A stretch of 64,000 nucleotides of DNA from Epiperipatus broadwayi (lineage: Eukaryota > Onychophora > Udeonychophora > Euonychophora > Peripatidae). A model generated the notes under the pieces. It made no database searches, was not told the origin of the DNA, and saw only the letters and a program-made list of their open reading frames with translations. The stretch covers positions 6,345,544 to 6,409,543 of the forward strand of contig JAQFVV010012441.1 in the NCBI GenBank assembly GCA_028023455.1. Reading direction: 5' to 3'. The position numbers and the translations under genes are program-made. Below, in pieces: positions 46,805 to 60,290 of this stretch; position 1 is the first letter of the stretch; each line of letters opens with the position of its first letter.

Positions 46805-47744
46805 CCTTTGTGTATGACACGATATAATTGAAATACATATTGATTGCATGATTGGACTGTTGATATATAAATCTTGTCTAAGGACTATTATCTAATAGTA
46901 ACTAAATAAAGTAAGAAAACTAAAGTTAGTAGGATGAGAAATAAGAAAAAAATGCTAAAAAAATAAAGCATTTAATAGGATGATAGTTTAAGAATTGTAA
47001 TTTCAGCAGAGTAATAGATTTAGAAGAAACTAAAGGCTTGGAGATCTCAACACAGTTACCATTCCAATAATAGTATAATAAACCTTGGTCAGCAAACCCT
47101 TGGTCAGCCTCTATTGTCACTGGACACCCAAGTAAAATGTTTTTTCCCCCCAAGTCAAGGGATATGAAGCTGGAAATATAGTACATATTTCTGCTTCACC
47201 TAGTGCCAATGTCATCAGCACTAGTGTGGGTTTGAACCCAACCTTTTATAATAACTGACACCCACCTCATAATTGGTGGTAGTATAATTATAAGAAATAT
47301 TGTAATCTTGTATCTAATTAATTTGCATTTTATGATTAACTAACCTTTTATAATTTATTTATTTTAGAATATTTGTAAAACTATATTATGTTTATTTTAT
47401 TTAAATTGGTATTTATATGTAATTGAATCCTAGATATCTGTAAAATGTTACAAATATTTTAAATTCTTCATTAAAGTTCATTTTTCTTAAATTAATCAGT
47501 TGGTAACATTTTATATTTATCTTTTGCTAAATGTACATTAAAGGATCAATTATATTTTGTAAATTATTACTTAAGTTTTAATTAAATATTAAATGTGAAA
47601 GTCATTGCACCAAATTCCTAAAATTTTTCTGAATAAAAGTTACATTTTTGTTAATCTAAACCTTAATTAAATAGGCTTGTTAATACAATGACTGATAAAC
47701 TTAATATGCTTGTTGTTGTTTTTTTAATTAATAAATCAACCCTT

Positions 47745-48190
47745 GGGGCATGTTTATGCAGAGTTATAGATTTCCTTCCAAAGCAGGCACCTGCCTCAGA
47801 GAAACACTTAGAGCGATTGCAATTGGCAGTTGTCTCTGTAGATTCAATCCTATAGATAAAGACCAGAACACATAAATAGTGGAAAATTTGAGATATAATT
47901 ATTATTTGAAGAGTTCACTGAAGAGAGTAGTTTAGATTTAGTACATCGTGATTAAAGAATGACTGGCTAAAAAGATCGACCGTTGCTTTCTGGAGCTCTG
48001 TCTCACTGGCTCATCAATGCCTTTCCGGTGCTCTCAAGACCTAGCCTGAGACAATACTGTGTCAAGAAAGCCTGCTGAGTGATCTGACTTTATATAACTG
48101 TGTGTCAAGCCATGTAACATCTACCATTTGGTTGAGGTAACCCCAATTTGTGGCAAGCCACTAATTCTACCTTACGTTGTTTTCTAAATC
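47745..48190 (-). other. GC-richer segment, possible solo LTR
   Basis: About 440 bp with higher GC than both flanks. On the minus strand TATATAAAG (complement of 48088-48096) stands about 20 bp inside a TGTTACATGG start (48124). No matching CA end, target duplication or second copy was found, so this is only a possibility. Confidence 0.2.
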
Positions 48191-50094
48191 AATGTTAATT
48201 TATATTATCTATATCTGTTTATACAACTTAGTTTTAAAATGTGTTGTTTAAATTTTTTTCTCTTAAATTTAAAATCTCAATTCTTATCAAAATCCCACAT
48301 TATTTTGATGTGGTAAAATTAAATTAATTTTTGGTCTATTTAGAATATTTGACTTACTGAAATTTCCAAGTACAAAATTCAATGAGCTATTAACTTTAAA
48401 TTCTCTCGCTCTTATTTTTCCAGTCAAAATCATTACAGGAGACTTACTTCCCATAAATTAATTAATAGAAAGCTTGTTTAGTTTTGTACATCATATATAA
48501 ATTTATTTTGAATGAATGAAATTATTTTAAAAGTATCTTACTATTACCTCCAATTTAAAATAGCCCTGTAATTATTTCTGAAAGAATAAAGAATTTTAGT
48601 GAATCAATTAAGTAAAATCTATTATGGTGTTTTATCAGTATATGTTTCATACATATATATTTTTATTTGTCAAAATATTAAAAAAAATTCGATGTATAAT
48701 TTATTATGCTTTATATTGTCAAACTTCATCAGAAGTGAGTTTGATATTTAATACCCAGTTTGTTTATGTTAATTAAAAGACTGACTTATTTTGCAATCTT
48801 CAATGATGAGCTATTTAATAACTTATTAATAAATGAAATATTTAAAAGTGTGGAAAGCAATTTATATTTTAGTTTTAAATCTTGCCTTTCTTTTGTATTG
48901 TAAATTATGATCCATTCAGTAAAGGCCTAAGGTTTCTGGGACTTTCCATTATGTCAGGGGGCTGATTATTTTAATTAGAAATTAAGTTATTAATTTTGTT
49001 AGTGATACACTATCTATCTATATATGTCTAAGGTATTATGTATTTATAGCTACAACCAATCATTTATTATTTTGCTTTGCTACTTACTCCTCAGGACCTT
49101 CAGAAATTTAAATATGACCAGTCCAACCTTTCACACTCCCTCAAAGTAGACGTAGTTTATACCAAGGGATTCTTTTCGGGCATTGCCATTAAGATGTGTA
49201 TGGGAAGTCCAGCACATCAAAAATATTATTATGATTATTTAGAGACATGTTTTGGCTGGAGGGCCAGCATTTCTCATCATCTAGTTGCATTTACTAGGAA
49301 TTTCCTTTAGCAAAGCCACCCAGAGTTTCATAACAAACCTGATTTACTTTTGCTGTAATCTATAATAGCATACTGCCTTCTTCATTATTTTATATCTTTA
49401 TTTAGCAAACCTGAAATGTTCTCTGCCATGATGGCATGTCCTTCACAAACAAATTTCATAATTAATTAAATCTGACTGTATAATTGTCAATTATTTATTT
49501 AAAAACTATTTTGCTTCCCACACTCATTATATACAAATGATTTTAAATGTAAGTGTTTTAAATGCCCATCTTTCATGTCTTGTAATATATATATATATAT
49601 ATAACAGGTTTATTTGTCATATCTTGAAGAGGGCTAATAATATTCTATTGCTGATTGGTTTTTGGCCGACCAATTAACAAATTTTTACATTGTTTGTCAA
49701 AGCCGCATCAAAATGAATTAAAGAAAATAACCAAGTTGTATAAACAAAGACTTAACTTATTTTGTACTAAATTCCTTAATAAATTCTTATAATATTGTTA
49801 TTTTAAATAAACTTAGTTTGTCATCACTCTCAATCTCTAAGGTTAATTACTCTATTTATTTAAATATTTCTTTGATTTAAATTCACTTCTTTGTAATGAT
49901 GCCATAAAGAATTATCATTATTACAGTTCAAACCATTAGTAATTGATCAAATCACATCTGTACCATTCTGCAATCATCAGAATCCATTAAATCATTGATT
50001 TTTCATGTAAACCCTTTATTGTTTTGAGTCTCTATGTGAACCATGACCTCCAGCTGGGACGGAATAAAATCAAGCACTGCTAGTGTCATCACAA
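48191..50094. other. Mostly featureless, apart from the exon-like frame at 49.1 kb
   Basis: AT-rich DNA with a (TA)n run at 49588-49603. GC is slightly higher at 49080-49420 and 49960-50090. Confidence 0.5.
49077..49310 (+). other. Unidentified exon-like open frame
   Basis: A pyrimidine-rich tract ending CTCCTCAG at 49095 looks like a splice acceptor, and the frame DLQKFKYDQSNLSHSLKV continues open to a TAG at 49308, 71 codons later. GC is higher than in the flanks. The protein is not recognised. Confidence 0.25.
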
Positions 50095-50240
50095 ACATTA
50101 TCCATTAGTCAGAGAGGTAATAGTTTAGGCAAATAGGTTAGGATTCATCCTTGTCCTGACATATGTATCTTGTGCATGGTTGGATTCAAGGTACTTTTGC
50201 TTGGATTATTGGTTTTGTTGAATGAATACATGATTTTGAC
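50095..50240 (+). repeat. Dispersed repeat, copy 2
   Basis: TCCTGACATATGTATCTTGT and TTCAAGGTACTTTTGCTTG match the 1.7-kb segment in order and spacing. Class unknown. Confidence 0.4.
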
Positions 50241-51071
50241 TGACACAGAGGCTGCATTTTTTCTGGGTTTGGCACCCCATGTTGTGTGCCAACACACTCT
50301 CTAATCTTTCAACTGCCTGACTTGTAAAAAATGAGTAGATTTGATGTCACTCTAAATCGGCTACTTTTTATCCCACGTATACATATTATACGTCATTCGA
50401 AAGAAAATAAAAAGTTCTGTAAGATGGTGCCCTCTTCAGAATTATTTTACAAGTAAAAAATCAATAAATATGACCATATATGTCAAACAAAACCTAAGCA
50501 CCACCTCCTCACCACCTTTTCTTGAATCTTATTGGCTGTCCAACTTCTGTCAAAAAGGGAAATGGCTTCCAAAAAGTAAAAAGTTACATTCGTTTTGATT
50601 TTTATTACGGAAATGATAAACGAATGTTTACAACATTTTAAACAATATTTGAATTGCATTACAAATTATTATTGATAAAATAATACTAAAAATCAAATTA
50701 TTTTAGAAAAATAGTTAAGTTATTACCAAGAATTATTTATTTATTGCTACATATTTATCATAACGTTAAAGTGAAAAAAAAAAAACAATTGCTGACGCAA
50801 TCTTTTTTGGTTGGTTGAATAGCAGTTACTTTCATTTCACCACAATTGAATATTTTTTAAATTATAAATCAAATTTTATTTTTGAAAAGACTTTCGTTTA
50901 CTTTCGTAATCTGACAATTTAGTAATATACTTTTTAAAAATGAAACTAACGTATTTATATTATTAAAAGTGAATCTATTTTAACAATAGATTTTGTTAAA
51001 GTGGTGAGTTGGCCAATTAAAAGTTTTGATTTTTAACTCATTCGGCCAATTAAATAATAATCATTGAAAGG

Positions 51072-53918
51072 GCTAAGACCCAGATCAAACATCTAATGGA
51101 TAACATAATAGTGATGATACCTGAGAATTAATCTTAATCTGGCCAACTAACAAAGCTGAGCAAAACAATGAGACATCTATTAACTATGACTACACTAAAA
51201 TAATAGATAAGCATGGCTGTAATATATGGAAGTGGAGGAAAAGGAATTCGAACTACTCAAATAAGTTAGACAATAAAATATAGTTTAATATAATGACAAA
51301 TTATTTATATACATTTATAAATTAATTATATACATTAGTGTATGTATGTGAATGAGCAAGCGGTCTACCAAGCGCTAGAGGATTACATAGTGTCATTCAC
51401 GCTATTATTTCTCATATGCTCTTTGTTAGCTAAATGATATATTATAAATAAACACACATCTTTGGTGGGTCCAATGTTAAAATGCCAATCAACTATTATA
51501 AAGAATCCGCATAAAATGGTTATCAATGCTTTGGATTACGGTTCTGAAACATGGTGACTAGCATTGTTTCAGGGCGCATTCCGGGATTTATTACAGATAT
51601 AAGATAAATTATTTTCACACCATTCCAGTCATGCAAATAAATAAAATACATTTGAAAACAGTTGATTATATTTGAATCTATGACAAAATATTTAATGAAA
51701 AATTATTTTAACAATAGTAAGACGAACGCATTATTTTTCCCAAGGCATATACTCTTAAATAGATATATAAATTATGATGGTGGGACTGTATAAGACTGAA
51801 ATAAATTTAATTAATAAAATAGAAGTAATTGGCATATATATATATGTATATATATATTATGCAGAGCGCAATTTTAATATTAGAGCATTAAGACTGGGTC
51901 ATGAAGTAAAAGGAATAATAAATACAAAGAAGTTTGCAGTGCTGACATAATAGCCTAAAAATAACTAAGAGGAAAAGGTCATGCTTCTGGATGAGAATGA
52001 AGTGGATGGACATAGCATATGCCAAACTTGGGATCACCACCAGAGGCATTTTATACAGAATAAATGTGGTTCCAGATAGCTCAAGTATCTATGGAACGAG
52101 GTACTAGAAGAAATCTATGGGTTCGAACTTGTCGCAATCCCCAGATTAGAAGACTAGAAGCCTGTAATATATATATAATATGAAGATCGGCTAAATGTCA
52201 GTAATGCAGTATGACTAAATGTTCCTAACGACATGAAATATAATTTACTGCTTTAAAAATAAATGACCCTTGTTGAATACTATAATTTAGACAAATAATA
52301 TGCTATCCAGTTATAACATATATAAGAGAGAGAATATTTCATTTAATAAAATATACGTTAAGATTTTGCCTAGTAAAAGAAACATTAAGATTTACTCCCT
52401 TCCCTTGTCTACTATTTAAAACAATTCAATCCCACCTTCATGGTTTTTATAGTAACTGGAATATTTAAGCTTATATTTTAAGAGTAAATAAAAAAAAAGT
52501 AGTTATATAGAAAATAATTAATGGATCATTCTTATAAAAACACAACATTTTAAAAGATTTCAAAGCATTAATTAGCTTAAGTTCTGGATTTACCCCGGGT
52601 AGAAAATCCAGAGTTAAACAAATATATTTTTATAATAAACCAACATAAATAAAATGTTAACTCGTAAAAAACAATCTGGCGAGTATATTAATTAATAATG
52701 CATTGTTTTAAATGGACATCAAAAACCTTAATTCATGAAGGTTTACTTAAAAGAAAGAAAAGATTTTACAAAATTCAACTCATCAGATTGTTAGAGATTG
52801 GCAGAATAATAATAATAATAATAAAAGCATATATATAAAATCAAGTAATAAATAACTATAAATAATTGACCGCACCAAAGTTAAGGAAAGTTAAGAGCAT
52901 ATGAGAGAAAATTAAATAAAATAAATTACTTAAGAGCAAATTACATATTAAAACAAAAACAAAGTTAAATAATATATTAAAAGAAATCTTGATAGATGAG
53001 TTAGATTAGATTTAGTTTGCGGTGATGGCTTGAAAAGTTACCTGGCAATTTTAAGAGTCCGATTTAAAACATTGCACATGCACGGCAATTGAAATGAAAG
53101 TTCTTAAATAACTGCAAGCTTCTATTGGCATTAAAGTTCTTAGGTTGGGCTTTTACTTTTTCTTGGGCAGCAGAATGAGATGGCTGCTAAAGATGATGAC
53201 CCAACTGGGCCAAGTAGTGATGGATTTACTGCTACATTATTTAAGTTTCAAGCAATGTGCAATACGTTTACAATCAGTTCTCTCAATAGTAGCTAATCTA
53301 ATCTGTCCTCAAAATTCAGCCACTTTATACTTTTTTCTTTATCAGTTGCTTTTGAAGATGCAACAGTAAGACAACGTCCAAAAATAAATTCAAATCTATT
53401 TCCAGATTAGAAATAGATTTGACATGTTTTCAACAAAAGTATATCTAATCTTAATCCCCTTTTAAGTAAAAACTTTAATTAAAAATACCTTACCCAGATT
53501 AAAACAATAGTGTTTCCAGCCCTTAATTATTTTTAGACAATCAATTGTAGCATCTTCCATATTGGATTTTATAATAGTTTAATAAAAAAAAACAAGCAAT
53601 TTAAAAAGAAAAAGTTAAAAAATGACGTATAATAAAATATTTAAAACATCAATCTTTTGTTAGTAATTTTGCTCCTATATATATATATATATTTGAGCCA
53701 CACCTATGTATTTCAATAAAAAGAATTCATAATCATAAAATTAATAATAATAAAAATGTTAATTGAAAAGTTACAATTTTATAATTTAGGTGCGCATCTC
53801 AAATGTATACATAAAATATACATACATGACAAAAGGAGCAGGATGGGAAATAGGGTTTGAATAAAAGTTAGTAGATGGAAACATGAAGCTCAATCTTAAG
53901 CTAAGATTGACTGCTTCA
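51072..53918. repeat. 3-kb dispersed repeat, copy B, left-truncated
   Basis: It begins inside the first 220-bp part of copy A (near CCAGATCAAAC) and ends at the same base as copy A (CTGCTTCA). By eye most lines differ from copy A at only a few positions, including small indels and microsatellite lengths. Copy A has a 65-bp unit twice (43297-43420) that occurs once here. Confidence 0.88.
52065..52142 (+). repeat. tRNA-like segment inside the 3-kb repeat, copy B
   Basis: TAGCTCAAGTATC at 52077-52089 and GGGTTCGAACTT at 52119-52130 fit boxes A and B. Box B is closer to consensus than in copy A (GTTCGA versus GTTCAA). Confidence 0.58.
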
Positions 53919-54095
53919 ATATATATATAAATAAAATCAGTGCTCAGTTTATATTATGATAGCAAATCTTCAAACTTTAATGAACAAGTTTTAGCATCCT
54001 CCAATGATAAGATAGCTGAAGAGTTGGAGAGTGAAAAAGATTGAAGCCTGTGATTCAGTATCTTAATATAGACCAAACATTGATTATATATATAT
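53919..54095. repeat. Other half of the inverted-repeat core, next to (TA)n
   Basis: CAGTGCTCAGTTTATATTAT and AAATCTTCAAACTTTAATGA match 28350-28395, and a TA tract precedes them at the same position. A further (TA)n tract follows at 54088. This fragment starts directly after copy B of the 3-kb repeat. Confidence 0.5.
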
Positions 54096-54104
54096 ATATA
54101 TAGT

Positions 54105-54560
54105 AACCTTAATAAACAGTGATGGGAGGAGAGAAGAAGAAAATGAAGAAAGAAAGGAAGATAAAGAAATGAAAAAAAGATGAGAAGAGGATATGATATA
54201 AGATGAAGATATGATGAAGAAGAGAGAGCACTAATTTTAACCTTTTAATGAAATGAAGAGACAGGGTGTAGGTGATGTTGATGATGAAGATAAGTTGAAA
54301 TGAAAGATGAGATGGAAATAAAATGAAATGATGGAATGAAGATTATGATAAAGAAAGAAAAAAATAATGGAATGAAAATTATAAACTAATCTATAAGAAA
54401 CTATTTGAAAGGAAGAAAATAGTGATGATTAAATGGTGAAGGTATTAGACAAAAATGGAGATGAAGATGGAAAAGGATGAAATGAAATGGAGATGACAAA
54501 ATGAAATGAACTAATCTATTCTAAACTATTTGAAAGGAAGAAGATGGAGATGATTATACT
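54105..54560 (+). repeat. Purine-rich degenerate tandem repeat
   Basis: About 450 bp in which the plus strand is mostly A and G (GATGAAGA, GGAAGAAG patterns). A longer unit can be seen twice: AACTATTTGAAAGGAAGAA at 54400-54420 and 54523-54541, about 123 bp apart, with matching AACTAATCTAT before each. Such strand asymmetry can favour triplex or R-loop structures. Confidence 0.7.
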
Positions 54561-57500
54561 ATTAGAGTCTCCTAAAGACTTGGCTCAGTGGTATTACAAT
54601 AAAAATCAAGGGTCAATGATGATCCAGAGATATACAATCAAACAGAGACCAAATCGAATACCAGTGCAAATATAACTATTATAGCATATTAATAATTTAA
54701 TATAGATAATATAAAAGATAATTTAAATCATTAGTTAATAGTTATTAGAATCGGTCTACTATCAGATCATACACTCTGAGTAACAAAAATTATACTTGGT
54801 TTGGAAGGATTATCTCACTAAATTATAACTAACAAGGCAACAAGAGTAAACAACCTCAGGTTTTAAAACTAAAACTCTTGTGTAAAATAACAGTTTAAGT
54901 TGCCTAATAAATGATTGATTGGATAAATAAACAAGTCAGTGATATCTTGGCTGACCATAAAACAAAAAAAAGTATTAATCCAAAGATTTGATTAATTAAT
55001 CTAAATTTAAATTAATAATGGCTTATTACCCAAGACATGACTTGAGCAAGGAAAAGGATATGGATACTTTTTCTGCCTTTCCCCATACTCACATACAACC
55101 TACTAAGGACCTTAAATGCAGATAGATTTGAAATTTTTTTAAAAATATACAAGATGATGATAGCTAATGAGCAGCTTTAAAGATAAATAGTAAATACTCC
55201 TCTGAAGCACTAATATTCTTCATTTCACATCGCATAATCTTCAGTCTAAGAAGATATAATAATAACTTTAAAAAAATCAACTTTAAAATGAGTATTCTAT
55301 TAAATATCTGTAATTATGTGATTATCTGTTACTGTGATTCAATCTGAGAATCACCTAGATTAGCTTGGCTTTATATAATTTAAACCAGTATAAAATATAT
55401 TTTGTATACTTTATGAAATTTTTGTAAATCTTTGGAACTCAAGACAATAATATTTCATATAAAAGTAAAACAAACAGAAACGAAACTTTTTAAATAATAA
55501 TAATTTGGTTTATTAATAACAATAAAGAATAAAAAAAAATATTTACAAACAAAAATAAAAATTACTGGAGTAAACATTGCCAAGATAGCGCTGGTATCTT
55601 TTAAAACATTTTGACTCTCAAACTTTGTTTTGACTTACAAAATTATAACATTGTATCTGACTAAAGTTACTGAATATTCCTCTTTAACTCTCTTTTTCTC
55701 TTTTAAAACTGTTTATTTTAATAAACACACAAAAAATAAATAAATAAATACAAGGGTAAGCAGAGGCTATTTAATATTAAACTATAATCTCTTTAAATAC
55801 TTAGAGATTCTAAATCTTTTATACTTTAATTACAATGGTATGAGTTTAACAAACATAATTCTGTTTTGATTGGCATATTTAATAATATTGTGGTGTCATT
55901 TGACAACCAGAATAACACACTAATAGGTTGATATTTATTACCCTAAGCTAAGCAAATGCTAAGCTGGGACTAACATATACAGCATATATTGTAAATTATC
56001 ATTAGTTACACTAACACTATTAATATTATAGCTAGTGATCCATTTAAGTAACAGTAAGCTAACTTTAAATTAAATTAGATGCATGGGCCACTCAATCATC
56101 AAAGGTAATTTATACACATATTTTCAAAATTTTGTCCACATAAAATTATTAAACCAAATGTTTTAAAACTAAAATTTAAAAGACTTACAATACCAGTGGC
56201 AAAAACTCTGGATGAACATATTAAACTACTTACTATGTATGAATTGCCACTTATAAGCATATGCATAATCTCCTCCATATTTAAAAATAAATATAAATTA
56301 TTGTTGTTTGGTTTGTGGATGATAAAACTATCATAACCATACAATTCAGACATTGATATACCTTTAAGCATTAAAATAGCTAACTACAACCTGAAGAAGC
56401 AAAGTTCCTCAAACAAACATATCTTGTCAGTACATATCTAAAACAAATGCAACATCACCTACTATGGTGGAACTAGCATTAATACATTGTGAGTGATAGG
56501 CCAGAATAAATCAGAATAAATACATATATGCTCCACAGAGATGAACAAATTCCTATAAATGTGGTGGCTTCCAAAAATACCTATCTGTGAGGGAGAAAAT
56601 AAGATGCCTGGACCTTGTCTCCGCACATCAGGAACAGGAAAGACACACCAGAAAAGTGGATCCTCTTCATGAGATCTAAGCACTTCAAAACATGTGATGA
56701 TATGCTATAATCCAAATATGTGATGATATGCTATAATCCACAATGGGAATGAGCATCATCACGTCATGGAAAAGCAATACAATAAGGATGGAGGCTCTGG
56801 TCTCTCCATTAAGCATACTAATAATAATTAACAAAGCTTTGCTCTATGAGGCTAACAAATATTAAACTAATAAAAAGATATAAACATCACTTGAACTGAC
56901 TAAGTCATCAATAAGCATTTTAAAATACAACATGTATAATCAATGTCAGAACCAACAATGCAAACTATGTCAACCAACTAACATAAGAATTACTTAAAAA
57001 TTAAATGCATATAAAAATTCTAGGCAAAGGTACAATGCACACATAATAAAATATTAAAATATAGTGGCTAGTGGACATTTAAAAGATTGCAAATTAAATG
57101 CGAGAAAATTAATTTTCAATGCGTATATAAAAATATTTGCGGTCATTATTAATGTAGCATTTATAAAACAAATGAATAAAAAACTCTGTGATAAACGTCT
57201 TTGGCTGATTTTAAATAAACTAAGTGAAATACCACACATATGAAATATTAAAATCTCCAGGAATAAAATTATTAAATATATGTTAACTTGTGAGATGTTT
57301 AACAATTATAACCATACCAATATGACCTGAGAATGGTAGAATATTTACTCATTCTAATAAACTCATTAAGACTAAAATTACAATATTAACTTACTAAACA
57401 GTATTACACATATTTAAATGTATATATATATAGCTTAAATATTTTTCTGGTTTCTTTTTTTTTAAACCAATAAAACACAATAACTTTAGTTCATAGTTTT

Positions 57501-59929
57501 AGCTTCCTCTGTACTGGTTTTCTGTTCAAGACATTTACATAATTTATTGAATATTATTTATAAGACGGTGTGAAGCTTCTGGTCAAAACATTTAACTCAA
57601 ACATGGGAAAGATTTCCAAATGAAACATATTTAATAGTTCTTTAAAGCTAATGCAAGTTCTTCCTTTAAAGATATTTTTAGATAGTAAGCAATATAATAA
57701 AACATTATAATAATACTAATAAAATAAAAGGATGGGCCAGCAATAAAATGGTATGTAAAACAAATGATTCAGCTGAGAATATCATTATGGGATCCTGGGT
57801 TTACTTATATAATAATAGAGCTTCATTTTTAATTCTTTTTTTTTAAAGAACACATTGTTTTAAACAGCCTTTACTTTTCTTTTTAAAAAATTATTTTCAC
57901 ATATAATATTTTAAATGTTTCCAGAGAATTTTTCTTTAACTCTTCTTAACATAGGAGTGGGTGCATTTTGCAAGTAGAAAATTTCATCTGTCCAACAAGT
58001 TAGATATAATTATCATAAATTTCACATTTAGATATAAGCAAATATAACTATACTATACATTTGACAGATAAATGTTTGTTCTTAATTAATTTTAGTGCAA
58101 ACATTTTTTATATATAAAACTATTTTAGAAGCAAGTAATTAATATAATATATAGGATACTTGGAATCAACTTTAAACAAATTTAAAGCAAGGATATTGAA
58201 GCTTTTTGAATATATAATAAAGTGACTACAAATGCTTTTACATTTTCCTCATTGAAATTGTCTTTTATCTAATGAATAACTAAGTATTTTTTTACTATAA
58301 AAGTTCAGTGTAATAAAGTCATTTAACCATAAATATATTGTCTATATCTTAAATTTATTTCATGGAAGATATGTTATGCAGTTAGTAGATGTGATAGCAG
58401 ATATAAAATTTCTTTTAAACATTTTTACTATAATTTTTAAAAGTATTAATTGAAAGTCAATGACACGAAATGGTTACCTCATCCTTTTAGCAGTTTTTCA
58501 TTTTAGTCTTGGAACAGTTAAATATAATCTAACATACTTTTGTTTAACAAATAATAAACTTTTTAAAAAAAATTACAACTTGTTTTAGGTGAAGAAAGAT
58601 TTCACGAACTTCAGGATTCAATAACACACACACACCAAAAATACAATAAAATTTTCTATTTATAACAATTATTTCTATCCCCTGTCAGAATTTTTTATGT
58701 CAATTTATTTTAATCAACCAATAAATATTATTTATTTTGTTTTAACTGTAATTCTTTTTTAAATCAGCTGAAAAATTAATCAATTGACAACTGACAGAAT
58801 TTTGATCTAATTATTTGAAAATCACATGGTTTCATAACTCTAAATTAAAATTTATTAATTAGCTATTATATAATATAAAAAAGTGTATTACATAAAATAA
58901 AATAGAAACACTAATATAAAATCAAACTAGTTTTCATTTATCAAAACTTTTTAAATATTTAATTATACTAATTTTATTCATATATTTGTTTTTTTTTTGT
59001 TTTTTAATTAATATTGTATTTGAATCATTATTTATTCATTTACTTCATATATCTCCATGCATGCACATACACACACAGAGATGACCTTTAACCTTACCTC
59101 CACTAATTAATTATAACTTTTTAATGACTACAAATAAAAAATATTAAGGAATATTAGATTAGGAATAACTTTTAACAGGTTAAAGCAAATTTACATTAAA
59201 CATTTAAATATTATTTGACTGCTTTAAAAAAAACTAAAGTTTAATTTTAAATCAATTTGATATTATTTATTTTTATTTATATTAACTCAATTATTAGTTA
59301 TAAACTAGATATAAACAAAAACAAAAGTTATTTTATGATGTAGTTAACATTATTTATTATTATTTTAAATACTGATCTAAATATTTACTTTAAGAAAATT
59401 GCTATCTTATATCTCCTACAAAATCAATTACAATTGTGTTACTTACTTTGCACATATAATTATATAAAATTTATTAAATATCACTACATTATAAATAATT
59501 ATGACATCTTATTCATTAACTAACCAATTTCTTCTTTTTTTATCATTATTTTTTAAAAAACAGATAATTGCAATAAAATAGTTAAGCTAAGCTAAATTTT
59601 GGCACCTACTGAAGCCAGATGAAGTTTCACTTATATATTGTAACATTTATTTATATATGTTACAAATATATTGGCATTTGGTAAAAGCTAAAAAAGTAAA
59701 TTTCGATTTTTTTTTTGATTAGTATAATTTTTGTTAAGAGCGTACAATGAACGTTAAATTCCACTCTTCAGATATTTTTTCAAGTTATTAGCTATCGTAA
59801 TTGGAGAGAACAAAAAAGAATTCCAAAAGCAAGTAAAAGATAAGCTAAAAGAAAAATATTTCTAGCTAATTAAACATGGCCGAAAACTTGATAAGAAAAT
59901 AGAGACTTTAGTACATAAAATTTTAAAAA
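54561..59929. other. No gene seen
   Basis: More than 5 kb of AT-rich DNA. The only local features are the 26-bp duplication at 56692 and a GC-richer patch at 56460-56820, both unassigned. Frames near 56100-56370 and 57050-57300 (minus) do not look conserved. Confidence 0.55.
56692..56740. repeat. 26-bp tandem duplication
   Basis: ATGTGATGATATGCTATAAT followed by CC occurs at 56692 and again at 56718. Nothing similar was seen elsewhere in the window. Confidence 0.85.
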
Positions 59930-60290
59930 ACTGTATAAGATTAGAAAGGCATGGTACAAGCATGCGCAGAAGCCCTAAAACTGGATATAAAAAGGAGGGA
60001 TCCGGTTGAAGGAGGGTCTTGTTCGTTTTATTTCGCTAGTTGGTCTTGGATAACATTTAATATGTCCAAGATCACTCGTCACCGAAGGAATTCGGCAATG
60101 TCGCAGTGAACTGGAGCTCCTGAAAACATCAGACCTAATGATGTACCCCAGGAAAAGCCTTCGTGACCAACTGGGAAATGGACCACAAGAACAAGCAAGA
60201 ACCGAACGGCTGAGCTCATTATTACAGAAAACTATGCATAGTTCGCTACAACATTCGTGAATTCACAAAGCTTACCGGTAAGTTAAGAAT
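59930..60290 (+). promoter_or_regulatory. TATA-box promoter and exon-like stretch with splice donor
   Basis: A clear GC-richer island in AT-rich DNA. TATAAAAAGG at 59986-59995 would set a start near 60015-60020. Downstream about 260 bp look exon-like, with frames of 15 codons from the ATG at 60060 and a longer frame without ATG, and end in CTTACCG|GTAAGTTAAG (donor at 60278). I recognise no protein. It could be a host first exon or an LTR with leader; a TGGCGCCCATAGG sequence at 60815 resembles a tRNA-Lys-type primer-binding site and favours the second. Confidence 0.4.

Noticed and set aside
56099-56371. 90-codon minus-strand frame with GTAAGT donor-like sites nearby
   Set aside because: Stops lie just upstream in all frames after the possible acceptor near 56400, the residue mix is unremarkable and no domain was found.
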